A DNA stretch of 64,000 bases from Aristolochia californica (taxonomy: Eukaryota > Streptophyta > Magnoliopsida > Piperales > Aristolochiaceae). Below the pieces are notes generated by a model, which was given only the letters and a program-made list of their open reading frames with translations, was not told where the DNA came from and made no database searches. The stretch spans positions 21,237,981 to 21,301,980 of the forward strand of contig JARWKL010000008.1 in assembly GCA_029961685.1 (NCBI GenBank). Reading direction: 5' to 3'. This document shows, piece after piece, positions 10,301 through 23,934 of the stretch. The position numbers and the translations under genes were made by a program. Every line of letters starts with the position of its first letter. The first letter of the stretch is position 1.

Positions 10301-13300
10301 TCTATTCTCTTTAAAAGGTTTGGATCCATAGGTCATTTGCATCTTTAACATGTTTCAAGCATGCATGTCCATTGTTTAAAACATGCGTAGAAAAATCTCT
10401 TTCTTATAAAATTCTGAGATATTAGGGTTGAACTAGTGGGATTTCCCAAACTTGGATAACAAAACTTTTGTATTCATTTGTGGTGTGGGAATAAATTTTA
10501 TTTCCTTAATTTTTTTTAATTCTTCCCATACTTAAACAGTATAATTTTCTTTTTGTTTTGATCTATTTGCCTTTTATCTCTTTTTTTGTTTACGAGATGA
10601 AGGGAAAATGAAAACTCAAGTTTTTATTTAATAAATAAGTATACATCTAAAATGGAATTTCACAATGCACAAATGAAGAGAGAGATAATTCCAAAAGGGG
10701 TTTGTAATTTTAAGGGATTGTAAACTCTTTTTAATTTTTATATATCAGGTTCTGCAATCGTAGGGAAAAGTGGAGGCGGGGGATTTTTAACTGAGTGTTG
10801 ACTCCCAATCCATAACTCATTCCTTAAAAAAATATTGCCCGTTATGCATGATAAATCACTTTACAATCATCTATGATCGTTAGGTCAGCTATTTTAAAAT
10901 GGGCAAAATAATGGCTTGTTTGACTCGGGTAAATATCCCACTGTATGTTCACTTGTGAATTTAATTTTATTGTCTTTAAAAGGTTTGGATCCATATGTCA
11001 TTTGAATCTTTAACAAGATTCAAGCATGCATATCCATTTTTTAAATCATGTGTAGAAAAATCTCTTTCTAATAAAATTCCGAGCTATTAGGGTTGAACTA
11101 GTAGAATTTCCCAAAGTTGGATTACAAAACTTTTTTGTTCATTTGTGGTGTGTGAATAAAGTTTATTTACTTAAATTTACTATTTCTTTAAATAATTTTC
11201 TTACATAAACTCTAAAATTTTCATTTTGTTGTGATTTATTTTCCTTTTATCTCTGTTTCTGTTTACAAGATGAAGGGAAAGTAAAAACTCAAGTTTTGAT
11301 TTAAGAAAAAAGTATACATCTAAAATGGAAATACACAATCCACAAATTTAGAGAGAAATAATTCCAAAAAGTATCTTGAATTTTTTGGGATTTTAAACTC
11401 TTTTTAGTTTATATAGATCAGGTTCTGCAATTGTCCGGAAAAGGGGAAGGTGGCTGATTTTTAACTGAGTGTTGACTCCCAATCCATTAGTCATTCCTTA
11501 CAAAAATATAGCCCATGACGCATGATAAATCACTTTACAATCATCTATGATTATTAGGTTAGCTTTTTGTAAATGGACAAAATAATGGATTGTTTGAGTC
11601 GGGTAAATATCCCATAGCACGTTCACTTGAGAAATTAATGTTATTCTCATTAAAAGGTTATGATCCATTGGTCATTTGCATCTTTAACATGTTTCTAGCA
11701 TGCATATCAATTTTTTGAAACAAGTGTAGAAGATCTCTTTCTTATAAAATTCCAAGTTATTAGGGTTGAACTAGTGGAATTTCGCAAACTTGGAAAACAA
11801 AACTTTTGTGTTCATTTGTGGTGTGTGAATAAATTTTCTTTACTTATATTTGTTTATTGCTTGAAATTCTTTCCATACATAAACTCTAAAATTTTCATTT
11901 TGTTGTGATCATTCACCTTTTATCTCTTTTTTTTATTACGAGATGATGGGAAAGTGAAAAATCAAGTTTTGATGTAAGAAAAAAAATACACATCTAAAAT
12001 GGAAAAGAACAATGCACAAATGTAGTGAGTGATAATTTCAAAAAGTGTTTGTAATTTTTAGGGATTGTAAACTCTTTTTAGTTTTTATATATCAGGTGTT
12101 GCAATCATCGAGAAAAGCGCGAGGCGGGGGATTTTTAACTGAATGTTGACACCCAATCCATCAATCATTCCTTAAAAAAATGTAGCCCATTACGAATGAT
12201 AAATCACTTTACAATCATCTACGATTGTTATGTCAACTTTTTGTAAATGGGAAAAATAATGGCTTGTTTGACTCAAGTAAATATCCCACCGCACATTCAC
12301 TTGAGAATTTAATGTTATTCTCTTTAAAAGGTTTGGATCCATAGGTCATTTGCACATTTAACATGTTTAAGGCATTAAACCATGCGTAGAAAAATCTCTT
12401 TCTAATAAAATTCCGAGCTATAAGGGTTGAACTAGTCGAATTTCCCAAACTTGGATAACAAATTTTTTTTGTTCATTTGTTGTGTGTGAATAAATTTTCT
12501 TTAATTATATTTTTTTATTTTTTTAAATTCTTTCCATACATAAACTCTATAATTTTCATTTTGTTGTGATTTATTTGCCATTTATCTCTTTTTCTGTTTA
12601 CGAGATGAAGGGAAAGTGAAAACACTAGTTTTGATTTAAGAAAAAAGTATACATCTAAAATGGAAATGAACAATGCACAAATCAAGAAAGAGATAATTCC
12701 AATAAGAGTCTGTAATTTTTAGGGATTGTAAACTCATTTTAGTTTTTACATATCAGGTTCTGGAATTTTTGAGAAAACGGTGAGGCGGGGGATTTTTAAT
12801 TGAGAGTTGACTCCCAATCTATAAGTCATTCCTTACATAAATAATGCCCGTTATGCATGATAAATCATTTTACAATCATCTGTGATCGTTAGGTCAACTT
12901 TTTGTAAATGGGCAAAATAATGTCTTGTTTGACTTGGGTAAATATCCCACCGCACATTCACTTGAGAATTTAATGTTATTCTCTTTAAAAGGTTTGGATT
13001 CATCGGTCATTTGCATCTTTAACATGTTTCAAGCATGCATATCCATTTTTAAAACATGTGTAGAAATATCTCATTCTTATAAAATTCCGTGCTATTAGGG
13101 GTAAAATAGTGGAATTTTCCAAACTTGGATAACAAAACTTTTGTTTTCATTTGTGGTGTGTGAATAAAGTTTCTTTACTTACATTTGTTCATTGCTTTAA
13201 ATTCTTTCCATACATCAACTCTAAAATTTTTATTTTTTTGTGATGTATTTTCTGTTAAGTTTATGAGATGAAGGGTTGGTCAAAAGTCAAGTTTTGACTT

Positions 13301-14480
13301 AAGAAAAAAGTATACATCTAAAATGGAAATGTACAATGCACAAATGTAGAGAGAGATAATTCCAAAAAGTGTTTGTAATTTTTAGGGATGGTAAACTCTT
13401 TTTAGTTTTTATTTATTAGGTTCTACAATCATCGGGAAAAGGGGGAGGCGGGGGATTTTTAATTGAGGGTTGACTCCCAATCCTGAAGTCATTCCTTACA
13501 AAATTATAGCCCGTTACGCATAATAAATCAATTTACAATCATCTATGATCGTTTGGTCAGCTTTTTGTATAGTGCCAAAATTATGGCTTGTTTGATTCGG
13601 GTAAATATCCCACCCCCTGTTCACTTGAGAATTTAATGTTATTCTCTTTAAGAGGTTTGGATCCATAGGTCATTTGCATCTTTAACATGTTTCATGCATG
13701 CATATCCATTTTTTAAAACAAGTGTAAAAAAATCTCTTTCTTGTAAAATTCCGAGTTATTAGGGTTGAACTAGTGGAATTTCCCAAACATGGATAACAAA
13801 ACTTTTGTGTTCATTTGTGAAGTGTGAATAAATTTTCTTTACTGACATTTATTTATTGCTTTAAATTCTTTCCACGCATAAATTATAAAATTTTCTTTTT
13901 TTTGTTATCTATTTGCCTTTCATCTCTATTTTTGTTTACTAGATGAAGGGAAAGTGACACAAATTTAGAGAGAGATAATTCAAAAAAGTGTCTATAATTT
14001 TTATGGATTGTAAACTCTTTTTAGTTTTTATATATCAGTTTTTGCAATCATTGAGAAAAGGGGGAGTCGGGGAATTTTTAATTGAGTGTTGACTCCCAAT
14101 CAATCAGTCATTCCTTACAAAAATATAGCCCCTTACGCATGATAAATCACTTTACAATCAACTATGATCGTTGGGTCAGCTTTTTGGAAATGGGAAAAAT
14201 AGTGGCCGCTTTGACTCGGGTAAATATCCCACCGGACGTTCACTTGAGAATTTAATGTTATTCTCTTTAAAAGGGTTGGATCCATCGGTCATTTGCATCT
14301 TTAACATGTGTCAAGCATGCATATCCATTTTTGAAAACATGTGTAGAAAAATCTCTTTCTTATAATATTCTGAGCTATTAGGGTTGAACTAGTGGAATTT
14401 CCCAAAATTGAATAAAAAAACTTTTGAGTTCATTTGTTGTGTGTGAATAAATTTTCTTTACTTACATTTGTTTATTGCTT
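7321..14480 (+). repeat. Diverged monomers without a clear higher-order period
   Basis: Anchors fall at 7638, 8312, 8987, 9641, 10318, 10983, 11657, 12331, 12992, 13655 and 14274. Most are 654-679 bp apart. Copies with losses are the one at about 9170 (about 22 bases missing between AATTTTCC and TTAAATT) and the one at about 13957 (about 60 bases missing after GGGAAAGTGA, giving a 619-bp interval). I looked for genes on both strands and saw only repeat-derived frames (for example 9242-9448 forward, 12233-12448 reverse). Confidence 0.85.
13437..13455 (+). other. Conserved G-rich tract in the monomer (representative copy)
   Basis: AAAAGGGGGAGGCGGGGGA is the only G-rich part of an otherwise AT-rich monomer. 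It is present in nearly all copies, usually preceded by TCGGG and followed by TTTTTAACTGAG. Four G groups (GGG, GGGGG, GG, GGGGG) are close together, so a G-quadruplex is possible, though the GG group makes a two-tier form more likely than a three-tier one. Confidence 0.75.
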
Positions 14481-14730
14481 TAAATTCTTTCCATAATTAA
14501 ACTCTAAAATTTTCATTTTGTTGTGATATATTTGCCGTTTATCTCTTTTTTAGTTTATGAGATGAAGGGAAAGTGAAACTCAACTTTTGGTTTAACAAAA
14601 AAAATATACATCTAAAATGGAAATGCACAATGCAAAAATGTAGAGATAGATTATTCCTAAAATTGTCTATAATTTTTAGGGATTGTAAACTCTTTTTAGT
14701 TTTTATATATCAGGTTCTGCAATCGTTGGG

Positions 14731-14874
14731 AAAAGGAGGAGGTGGGGGATTTTTAACTGAGTGTTGACTCCCAATCCATAAGTCATTCCTTACAAAAATA
14801 TGAAAAGGGGGACGCGGGGGATTTTTAACTGAGTGTTGACACCCAATCCAAAAGTCATTCCTAACAAAAATATA
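14731..14874 (+). repeat. 72-bp tandem duplication spanning the G-rich tract
   Basis: The run from AAAAGG at 14731, through the G-rich tract and TGTTGACTCCCAATCC, to ACAAAAATATG is repeated from 14803, with a 72-bp offset. The junction reads CAAAAATATGAAAAGGGGG instead of the usual ATATAGCCCG. The same duplication with the same breakpoint occurs at 19846-19989. Confidence 0.85.
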
Positions 14875-16600
14875 ACCCGTTACTCATGATAAATCACTTT
14901 TCAATCATCTATGATCGTTAGGTCAACTTTTTTTAAATGGGCAACATATTGGCTGGTTTGACTTGGGTAAATATCCCACAACACGTTCACTTGAGAATTT
15001 AATGTTATTCTCTTTAAAACGTTTGGATCCATCGTTCATTTGCATCTTTAACAAGTTTCAAGCATGCATTTCCATTTTTTGAAACATGTGAAGAAAAATC
15101 TTTTTCTTATAAAATTCTGAGCTATTAGGGTTGAACAAGTGGAATTTTCCAAACTTGGATAACAAAACTTTTGTGTTCATTTGTGGGTGTGAATAAATTT
15201 GCTTTACTTACATTTTTTTATTGCTTTAAATTCTTTCCATACATAAACTCTAAACTTTTCATTTTATTGTGATCTTTTTGCCTTTTATCTCTTTTTTTGT
15301 TTATGTGATGATGGGAAAGTGAAAACTCAAGTTTTGATTTAAGAAAAAAGTAAACATCTAAAATGGAAATGCACAATGCACAAAAGTAGAGAGATATAAT
15401 TCCAAAAAGTGTCTATAATTTTTAGGGATTGTAAACTCTTTTTAGTTTTTATATATCAAGTTGTACAATCGTCAGGAAAAGGGGGAGGCGGGGGATTTTT
15501 AACTGAGTGTTGACTGCCAATCCATAAGTCATTCCTTACAAAAATATAGCCTGTTATGCAAGATAAATCACTTTACAATCATCTTTGATCATTAGGTCAG
15601 CTTTTTGTAAATAGGTAAAATATTGGCTTGCTTGACTCGGGTAAATATCCTTCCACACGTTCACTTGAGAATTTAATGTTATTCTCTTAAAAAAGTTTGC
15701 ATCCATATGTCAATTGCATCTTTAACATGTTTCAAGCATGCATATCCATTTTTTTAAACATGTGTAGATTAATGTGTTTCTTATAAAATTCTGAGCCATT
15801 ACGGTTGAACAAGTGGAATATGCCAAACATGGATAACAAAATTTTTTTGTTCATTTGTGATGTGTGAATAAATTTTCTTTACTTACATTTTTTTATTTTT
15901 TAAAATTCTTTCTATACATTAACTCTAAACTTTTCTTTTTGTTTGCCTTTTATCTCTTTTTTTTGTTTACGAGATGAAGAGAAAGTGAAAACTCAAGTTT
16001 TGATTTAAGAAAAAAGTATACGTCTAAAATGGAAATGAACAATGCACAAATGTAGAGAGAGATAATTCCAAAAAGTGTTTTTAGGGATTGTAAACTCTTT
16101 TTAGTTTTTATATATCAGGTTCAGCAATCGTCTGGAACAGGGGTAGGTGAAGGATTTTTAATTGAGTGTTGACCATAAATCCTTCCTAAAAAAATATTGC
16201 CCGTTACGCATGATAAATCACGTTACAATCATCTATGCTCGTTAGGTCAGCTTTTCATAAATGGGCAAAATAATCGCTTGTTTGACTTTGGTAAATATCC
16301 CACCGCACTTTGACTTGAGAATTTCATGTTATTCTCTTTAAAAGGTTTGGATCCATAGGTCATTTGCATCTTTAACATGTTTCAAGCATGCATATCCATT
16401 TTTTAAAACATGTGAAGAAAAATCTTTTTCTAATAAACTTCAAAGCTATTAGGGTTGAACTAGTGGAATTTCCAAAACTTGGATAATAAAACTTTTGTGT
16501 TCATTTGTGGTGTGTGAATTTTTTTTTTTACTTACATTTGTTTATTGCTTTAAATGCTTTCCATATATAAACTCTAAAATTTTCATTTTGTTGTGATCTA

Positions 16601-16686
16601 AATGGGCAAAATAATGGTTATTTTGACTCGGGTAAATATCCCACCGCACGTTCACTTGAGAATTTAATGTTATTCTCTTTAAGAGG
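16601..16686 (+). repeat. Deletion junction inside a monomer (about 335 bp lost)
   Basis: At 16600/16601 the text runs from TTGTTGTGATCTA straight into AATGGGCAAAATAATGG. This skips the T-rich, GAAAGTGAAAACTC, G-rich and TGTTGACTC parts of the monomer. As a result the anchors at 16345 and 16686 are only 341 bp apart. Confidence 0.8.
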
Positions 16687-18699
16687 TTTGGATCCATAGG
16701 TCATTTGCTTTGTTAACATGTTTCATGCATGCATATCCATTTTTTAAAACATGTGTAGGAAATTATCTTTCTTACAAAATTCCGAGATATTAGGGTTTAA
16801 GTAGTGGAATTTCCCAAAATTGGATAACAAAACTTTTATGTTCATTTGTAGTGTGTGAATAAATTTTCTTTTCTTACAATTGTTTATTGCTTTAAATTAT
16901 TTCCATACATAAACTCTGAAATTTTCATTTAGTAGTGATCTACTTGCTTTTTATCTCTTTTTTTGTTTACGAGATAAAGAGAGTGAAAACTTAAGTTTTG
17001 ATTTAAGAAAAAATTTTACATCTAAAATGGACCTGCACAATGCACAAATATAGTGAGAGATAATTCCCAAAAGTGTCTGTAATTTTTAGGGATTGTAAAC
17101 TCCTTTTAATTTTTATATATCAGGTTATGTAATCGTCACGAAAAGGGGGTGGCAGGGGAGTTTTATCTGAGTGTTGACTCCCAATCCATAAGTCATTCCA
17201 TACAAAAATATAGCCTGTTACACATGATTAATCACTATACAATCATCTATGATCTTTTGGTCAACTTTTTCTAAATGGGCAAAATAATGGCTTGTTTGAC
17301 TTGGGTAAATATCCCACCACACGTTCACTTGAAAATTTAATGTTATTCTCTTTAAAAGGTTTGGATCCATAGGTCATTTGCATCTTTAACATTTTTCAAG
17401 CATGCATATCCAGTTTTTGAAACATGTGTAGAAAAATTTCTTTCTTATAAAATTCCGAGATATAAGGGTTGAACTTGTGGAATTTCCAAAACTTGGATAC
17501 CAAAACTTTTGTATTCATTTGTGGTGTGGGAATAAATTTTCCTTTCTTACATTTTTTTATTGCTTTAAATTCTTTCCATACATAAACTCTAAAATTTTCA
17601 TTTTGTTGTGAGGTTTCTGCCTTTTATCTCTTTTTTTGTTTATGAGATGAAGGGAAAGTGAAAACCCAAGTTTTGATTTAAGAAACAAGTATACATCTAA
17701 AATGAAAATACACAATGCACAAATGTAGAGAGATATAATTCCAAAAAGTGTCTATAATTTTAAGGGATCGTAAACTCTTTTTAGCTTTTATAAATCAAGT
17801 TATGCAATCATCGCGAAAAGGGGGTGGCTGGGGATTTTTAACTAAGTATTGACTCTCAATCCATCAGTCATTCCTTACAAAAAATTAGCCCGTTACGCAT
17901 GATCAATCACTTTACAATCATCTATGATCGTTATGTCAGCTTTTATTAAATGGGCAAAATAAAGGCTTGCTTGACTCGGGTAAATATCCCACCGCACGTT
18001 CACTTGAGAATTTAATGTTATTCTCTTTAAAATTTTTGGATCCATAGGCCATTTGCATCTTTAACATGTTTCAAGCATGCATATCCATTTTTTAAAACAT
18101 GTGTAGAAAAAGCTCTTTCTTATAAAATTCTGAGTTATTAGGGATAAACAAATGGAATATTTCAAACTTGGATAACAAAACTTTTGTGTTCATTTGTATT
18201 GTGTGAATAAATTTTCTTTATTTAATTTTTTTATTGCTTTTAATTCCTTCCATACAAAAATTCTAAATTTTTTATTTTTTTGTGAACTATTTGCCTTTTA
18301 TCTCTTTTTTTTTTTTTAACGAGATGAAGGGAAAGTGAATACTCAAGTTTTTATTTAAGAAAAAAGTATACATCTAAAATGGGAATGCACGATGCACAAA
18401 GGTAGAGAGAGATAATTCCAAAAAGTGTCTATAAATTTAAGGATTGTAAACTCTTTTTAGTTTTTATATATCAAGTTCAGCAATTGTCGGGAAAAGGGGG
18501 AGGTAGGGGATTTTTACCTGATTGTTGAATCCCAATCCATAAGTCTTCCTTACAAAAATATTGTCTGTTACGCATGATAAATCACTTTACTCTCATCTAT
18601 GCTCGGTAGGTCAGCTTTTTGTAATTGGGCAAAATAATGGCTTGTTTGACACTGTTAAATATGCCACCACACGTTCACTTGAGAATTTAATGTTATTCT

Positions 18700-19600
18700 C
18701 TTTAAAAGGTTTGGATCCATAGGTCATTTGCATCTTTAAAATGTTTCAAGCATGCATATCCATTTTTTAAAACATTTGTAGAAAAATCACCTTCTTATAA
18801 AATTCCGAGCTATTAGGGTTGATCTAGTATAATTTCCCAAACTTGGATAACAAAACTTTTGTGTTCATTTGTGGTGTGTGAATAAATTTTCTTTACTAAC
18901 ATTTTTTGATTCCTTTAAATTCTTTCCATACATAAACTCTGAAATTTTCCTTTTGTTGTGATCAATTTGCCTTTTATCTATTTTTTTTGTTTACGAGATG
19001 ATGGGAAAAGTGAAAACTCAAGTTTTGATTTAAGAAAAAAGTTTACTTCAAAAATTGAAATGCACAATGCACAAATGTCGGAAGAGATAATTCCAAAAAG
19101 TGTATGTAATTTTTACGGACTGTAATCTCTTTTTAGTTTTTATATCTCCGGTTCTACAATCATTGGTAAAAATGGGGAAGGCGGGGGATTTTTAACTGAG
19201 TGTTGACTCCCAATCCATCAGTCATTCCTTAAAAAAATATAGCCCGTTATGCATGATAAATCACTTTACAATCATCTATGATTGTTAGGTCAGCTTTTTG
19301 TGAATGGGCATAATAATGGCTTCTTTGACTCGGGTAAATATCCCACTGCACATTCACTTAAGAATTTAATATTATTCTGTTTAAAAGGTTTGGATCCATA
19401 CGTCATTTAAATCTTTAACATGTTTCAAGCATGAATATCCATTTTTTAAAACATGTGTAGAAAAATCTCTATCTTATAAAATTTCGATCTATTAGGGTTG
19501 AACAAGTAGAATTTCCCAAACTTGGATAACAAAATTTTTGTGTTCAATTTTGGTGTTTGAATAAATTTTCTTTACGAAAATTTTTTTATTCCTTCAAATT
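18700..19600 (+). repeat. Diverged monomers between the two paired blocks
   Basis: One full monomer and part of a second (anchors 18709 and 19388) lie between the paired blocks. They share the general monomer text, with scattered substitutions and no special insertion. Nothing other than satellite is seen. Confidence 0.85.
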
Positions 19601-22600
19601 CTTTCCATACATAAACTCAAAATTTTTCATTTTTTTGTGATCTATTTGCCTTTTATCTCTTTTTTTTGTTTACGAGATGAAGGGAAAGTTAAAACTCAAC
19701 TTTTTGCTTAACAAAAAATTATGCATCTAAAATGGAAATTCACAATGCACAAAAGTAGAGAGAGATAATTCCAAAAAGTGTTAGTAATTTTTAGGGACTT
19801 TCAACTCTTTTTAGTTTTTATATACCAGGTTATGCAATGGTCGGGAAAAGGGGGAGGCGGGGGATTTTTAACTGAGTGTTGACTCCCAATCCATAAGTCA
19901 TTCCTTACAAAAATATGAAAAGGGGGAGGCAGGGAATTTTTAACCGAGTGTTGAATCCCAATCCATAAGTTATTCTTTACAAAAATATAGCCCGTTACGC
20001 ATGATAAATCACTTTTCAATCATCTATGATCGTTAGGTAAACTTTTTTTAAACGGGCAACATATTGACTTGTTTTACTTGGATAAATATCCCACCACACG
20101 ATCACTTGAGAATTTAATTATATTCACTTGAAAAGGTTTGGATCAATAGGTCATTTGCATCTTCAACATGTTTCAAGCATGCATATTCAATTTTTGAAAC
20201 AAGTGTAGAAAAATCTCATTCTTATAAAATTCTGAGCTTTTTGAGTAGAACAAGAGGAATTTCCCAAACTTGGATAACAAATTTTTTTTGTTCATTTGTG
20301 GTGTGTGAATAAATTTTCTTTACTTACATTTTTTTGTTGCTTTAAATTCTTTCCATACTAAAACTCTAAAATTTTCATTTTGTTGTGATCTTTTTTCCTT
20401 TTATCTCTTTTTTTTTGTTTACGAGATGAAGGGAAATTGAAAACTCAAGTTTTGATTTACGAAAAAAGTTTACATCTAAAATGGAAATGGAAAATGCACA
20501 AGTGTAGAGAGTGACAAATCCAAAAAGTATCTATAATTTTTTGGGATTGTAAACTCTTTTAAGTTTTTATGCATCAGGTTCTGCAATCGTCGGGAAAAGG
20601 GGGAGGCGGGGGATTTTTATCTGAGTGTTGAATCCCAATCCATAAGTCATTCCTTAAAAAAATATAGCCTCTTATGCATGATAAATCACTTTACAAGCAT
20701 CTATGATCTATAGGTCAACTTTTTGTAAATAGGCAAAATAATGGCTTATTTGATTCGGGTAAATATCCCACCGCACGTTCACTTGAGAATTTAATGTTAT
20801 TCTCTTTAAAAGGTTTGGATCCATAGGTCATTTGCATCTTTAACTTGTTTCAAGCATGCTGAGCCATTTTTTAAAATATGTGTAGAAAATTATCTTACTT
20901 ACAAAATTCCGAGGTATGAGGGTTGAAGTTGTGGAATTTCCCAAAATTGGATAACAAAACTTGTGTTCATTTGTGGTGTGTGAATAAATTTTCTTTTCTT
21001 ACATTTGTTTATTGCTTTAAATTTTTCCATACATAAACTCTGAAATTTTCATTTAGTAGTGATCTATTTACTTTTTATCTCTTTTTTTGTTTATGAGATG
21101 AGCGAAAGTGAAAACTCAAGTTTCGATTTAAGAAAAAATCATACATCTAAAATGGAAATGTACAATACACAAATGTAGAGAGAGATAATTCCAAAAAGTG
21201 TCTGTAATTTTTAGGGATTGTAAACTCCTTTTAGTTTTTATATATCAAGTTATTCAATCGTCGCGAAAAGGGGGAGGCGGGGGAGTTTTATCTGAGTGTT
21301 GACTCCCAATCCATAAGTCATTCCGTACAAAAATATAGCCCGTTATGCATGATAAATCACTATACAATCATCAATGATCTTTAGGCAAACTTTTTGTAAA
21401 TGGGCAAAATAATGGCTTGTTTGACTTGGGTAAATATCCCACCACACATTCACATGAAAATTTAATGTTATTCTCTTTAAAAGGTTTGGATCCATAGGTC
21501 ATTTGTATCTTTAACATTTTTCAAGCATGCATGTCCATTTTTTGAAACATGTGTAGAAAAATCTCTTTCTTAAAAAATTCAAAGATATTAGTGTTGAACT
21601 TGTGGAATTTCCAAAACTTGGATACCAAAACTTTTGAGTTCATTTGTGGTGTGTGAATAAATTTTCCTTTCTTAGATTTGTTTATTGCTTTAAATTCTTT
21701 CCATACATAAAATCTAAAATTTTCATCTTGGTGTGAGCTTTCTGCCTTTTATCTCTTTTTTTGTTTACAAGATGAAGAGAAAGTGAAAACCCAAGCTTTG
21801 ATTTAAGAAACAAGTATACATCTAAAATGGAAATGCACAATGCACAAATGTACTGAGAGATAATTCCAAAAAGTGTCTATAATTTTTCGGGATTGTAAAC
21901 TCTTTTTAGTTTTTATATATCAGGTTATGCAATCGTCCAGAAAAGTGGGTGACAGAGGATTTTTAACTAAGTGTTGACTCCCAATCCATAAATCATTCCT
22001 TACAAAAAAAATAGCCCGTTACGCATGATCAATCATTTAACAATCATCTATGATCGGTAGGTCAGCTTTTTGAAAATGGGCAAAATAATTGCTTGTTTGA
22101 CTTGGGTAAATATCCCACCGCATGTTCACTTGAGAATTTAATGTTATTCTCTTTAAAAGGTTTGGATCCATAGGTCATTTGCATCTTTAACATGTTTCAA
22201 GCATGCATATCCATTTTTTGAAACATGTGTAGAAAAAGCTCTTTCTTATAAAATTCCAAGTTATTAGGGTTGAACAAGTGGAATATCTCAAACTTCGATA
22301 ACAAAACTTTTTTGTTCATTTGTGGTGTGTGAATAAATTTTCTTTACTTAATTTTTTTAAATGCTTTAAATTCCTTCCATAAAAAAACTCTAAAATTTAC
22401 ATTTTGTTTTGATCTATTTGGCTTTTATCTCTTTTTTTGTTTACGAGATGAAGGGAAAGTGAATACTCATGTTTGGATTTAAGAAAAAAGTATACATCTA
22501 AAATGGGAATGCATGATGCACAAAGGTAGAGAGAGATAATTCCAAAAAGTGTATGTAATTTTTAGGAATGTAAGTTCTTTTTAGTTTTTATTTATCAGGT

Positions 22601-22800
22601 TTTGCAATCATCAGGAAAAGGGGGAGGCGGGGGATTTTTACCTGTGTGTTGACTCCCAATCCATAAGTCCTTCCTTACAAAATTATTGCCCATTACACAT
22701 GATAAATCACTTTACAATCATCTATGCTTGGTAGGTCATCTTTTTGTAATTGGGAAAAATAATGGCTTGTTTGACTCTGCTAAATATCCCACTGCACGTT
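19600..22800 (+). repeat. Multi-monomer block, second copy (pairs with 14.5-18.7 kb)
   Basis: This block carries the same ordered set of uncommon variants as 14.5-18.7 kb, including the 72-bp duplication. It lacks about 991 bp that the first copy has between about 15.7 and 16.69 kb. Its last part (from about 21.5 kb) also shares variants with the B and C monomers of the young higher-order repeat: GAAAGTGAATACTCA, TCCTTCCTTACAAAA with TATTGCC, and GG(T/C)AGGTCA. It is therefore a likely source of that repeat. Confidence 0.75.
19846..19989 (+). repeat. 72-bp tandem duplication, second occurrence
   Basis: AAAAGGGGGAGGC at 19846 is repeated from 19918 after CAAAAATAT, with a 72-bp offset and the same breakpoint as the copy at 14731-14874. 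One event followed by block duplication explains both better than two independent events. Confidence 0.85.
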
Positions 22801-23934
22801 CACTTGCAAATTTAATGTTATTCTCTTTAAAAGGTTTGGTTCCATAGGTCATTTGCATCTTTAACATGTTTCCAGTATGCATATCCATTTTTTAAAACAT
22901 GTGTACTAAAATCTCTTTCTTATAAAATTCCGAGCTATTAGGGTTGAACATGTGGAATTTCCCAAACAAGGAAAACAAAACTTTTCTGTTCATTTCTGGT
23001 GTGTGAATAAATTTTTTTTACTCACATTTTTTATTGCTTTAAATTATTTCCCTATATGAACTCTAAAATTTTGATTTTGTTGTGATCTAATTGCCTTTTA
23101 TCTCTTTTATTGTTTACGAGAAGAAGGGAAAGTGAAAACGCAAGTTTTTATTTAAGAAAAAACTATACATTTAAAATGGAAATGTGCAATACACAAATGT
23201 AGAGAGAGATATTTCCAACAAGTGTCTATAATTTTTGGGGATTGTAATATCTTTTTAGTTTTTATATATCAGGTTCTGCAATCATCGGGAATAGGGGGAG
23301 GCGAGTGATTTTTAACTAAATGTTGACTCCGTATCCATCTGTCATTCCATACAAAAATATAGCCCTTTACCCATGATAAATCAATTTACAAATCATCTAT
23401 GATCGTTTGGTCAGCTTTTTGAAAAAGGGAAAAATAATGGCTTGATTGACTCGGGTAAATACCCCACCGCACGTTCACTTGAGAATTTAAAGTTATTCTC
23501 TTTAAAAGGTTTGGATCCATAGGTTATTTGCATCTCTAACATATTTCAAGCATGAATATCCTTTTTTTGAAACATGTGTAAAAAAATTTATTTCTTTTAA
23601 AATTCCGAGCTATAAGGGTTTAACAAGTGGAATTTCCAAAAATTGGATAACAAAACTTTTGTTTTCATTTGTGGTGTGTGAGTAAATTTTCTTTACTTAC
23701 TTTTGTTTACTTCTTTAAATTCTTTCAATTCATATACTCTAAAATTTTCATTTTTTTGTGATCTGCTTGCCTTTTATCCTTTTTTTTGTTTACGAGATGA
23801 GGGGAAAGTGAAAACTCAAATTTTTATTTAAGAAAAATGTATACATCTAAAATGGAAATGCACAATGCACAAATGTAGAGAGAGATAATTCCTAAAAGTG
23901 TCTGCATTTTTTTGTGATTTTAAACTCTTTGTAG
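22800..23934 (+). repeat. Monomers directly preceding, and ancestral to, the young higher-order repeat
   Basis: The monomer at 22834 shares CACTTGC(A/G)AATTTAATG, GTTTGGTTCCATAGG, GTGTAC and TTGACTCCGTATCCATCTG with the C monomer of the higher-order repeat. The offset is about 2705 bp, or four monomers. The monomer at 23509 shares the ATAAGGGTTTAAC and TTCCAAAAATTGGATAAC forms with the A monomer. The building blocks of the amplified unit are therefore visible next to it in less homogenised form. Confidence 0.75.

Larger units (their letters stand above)
14480..18700 (+). repeat. Multi-monomer block, first copy (pairs with 19.6-22.8 kb)
   Basis: This block shares uncommon variants with 19.6-22.8 kb in the same order. 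Examples are CTCAACTTTT...TAACAAAA (14579 and 19695), a 72-bp duplication (14803 and 19918), CACTTTTCAATCATC with GGGCAACATATTG, TAGTAGTGATCTA (16931 and 21055), GGGGGAGTTTTATCTGAG-like text (17150 and 21278), GTTTCTGCC versus CTTTCTGCC (17610 and 21735), and GGGAATGCA(C/T)GATGCAC (18381 and 22505). The offset is about 5115 bp up to about 15.7 kb and about 4125 bp after 16.69 kb, so about 991 bp is present here and absent from the second copy. The copies are diverged but clearly paralogous. Confidence 0.75.

Noticed and set aside
16790..16798. Telomere-like TTAGGGTTT in the monomer, suggesting a subtelomeric origin
   Set aside because: It is an isolated 9-base match created by one variant of the TTAGGGTTGAAC word; there is no tandem TTTAGGG run anywhere in the window.
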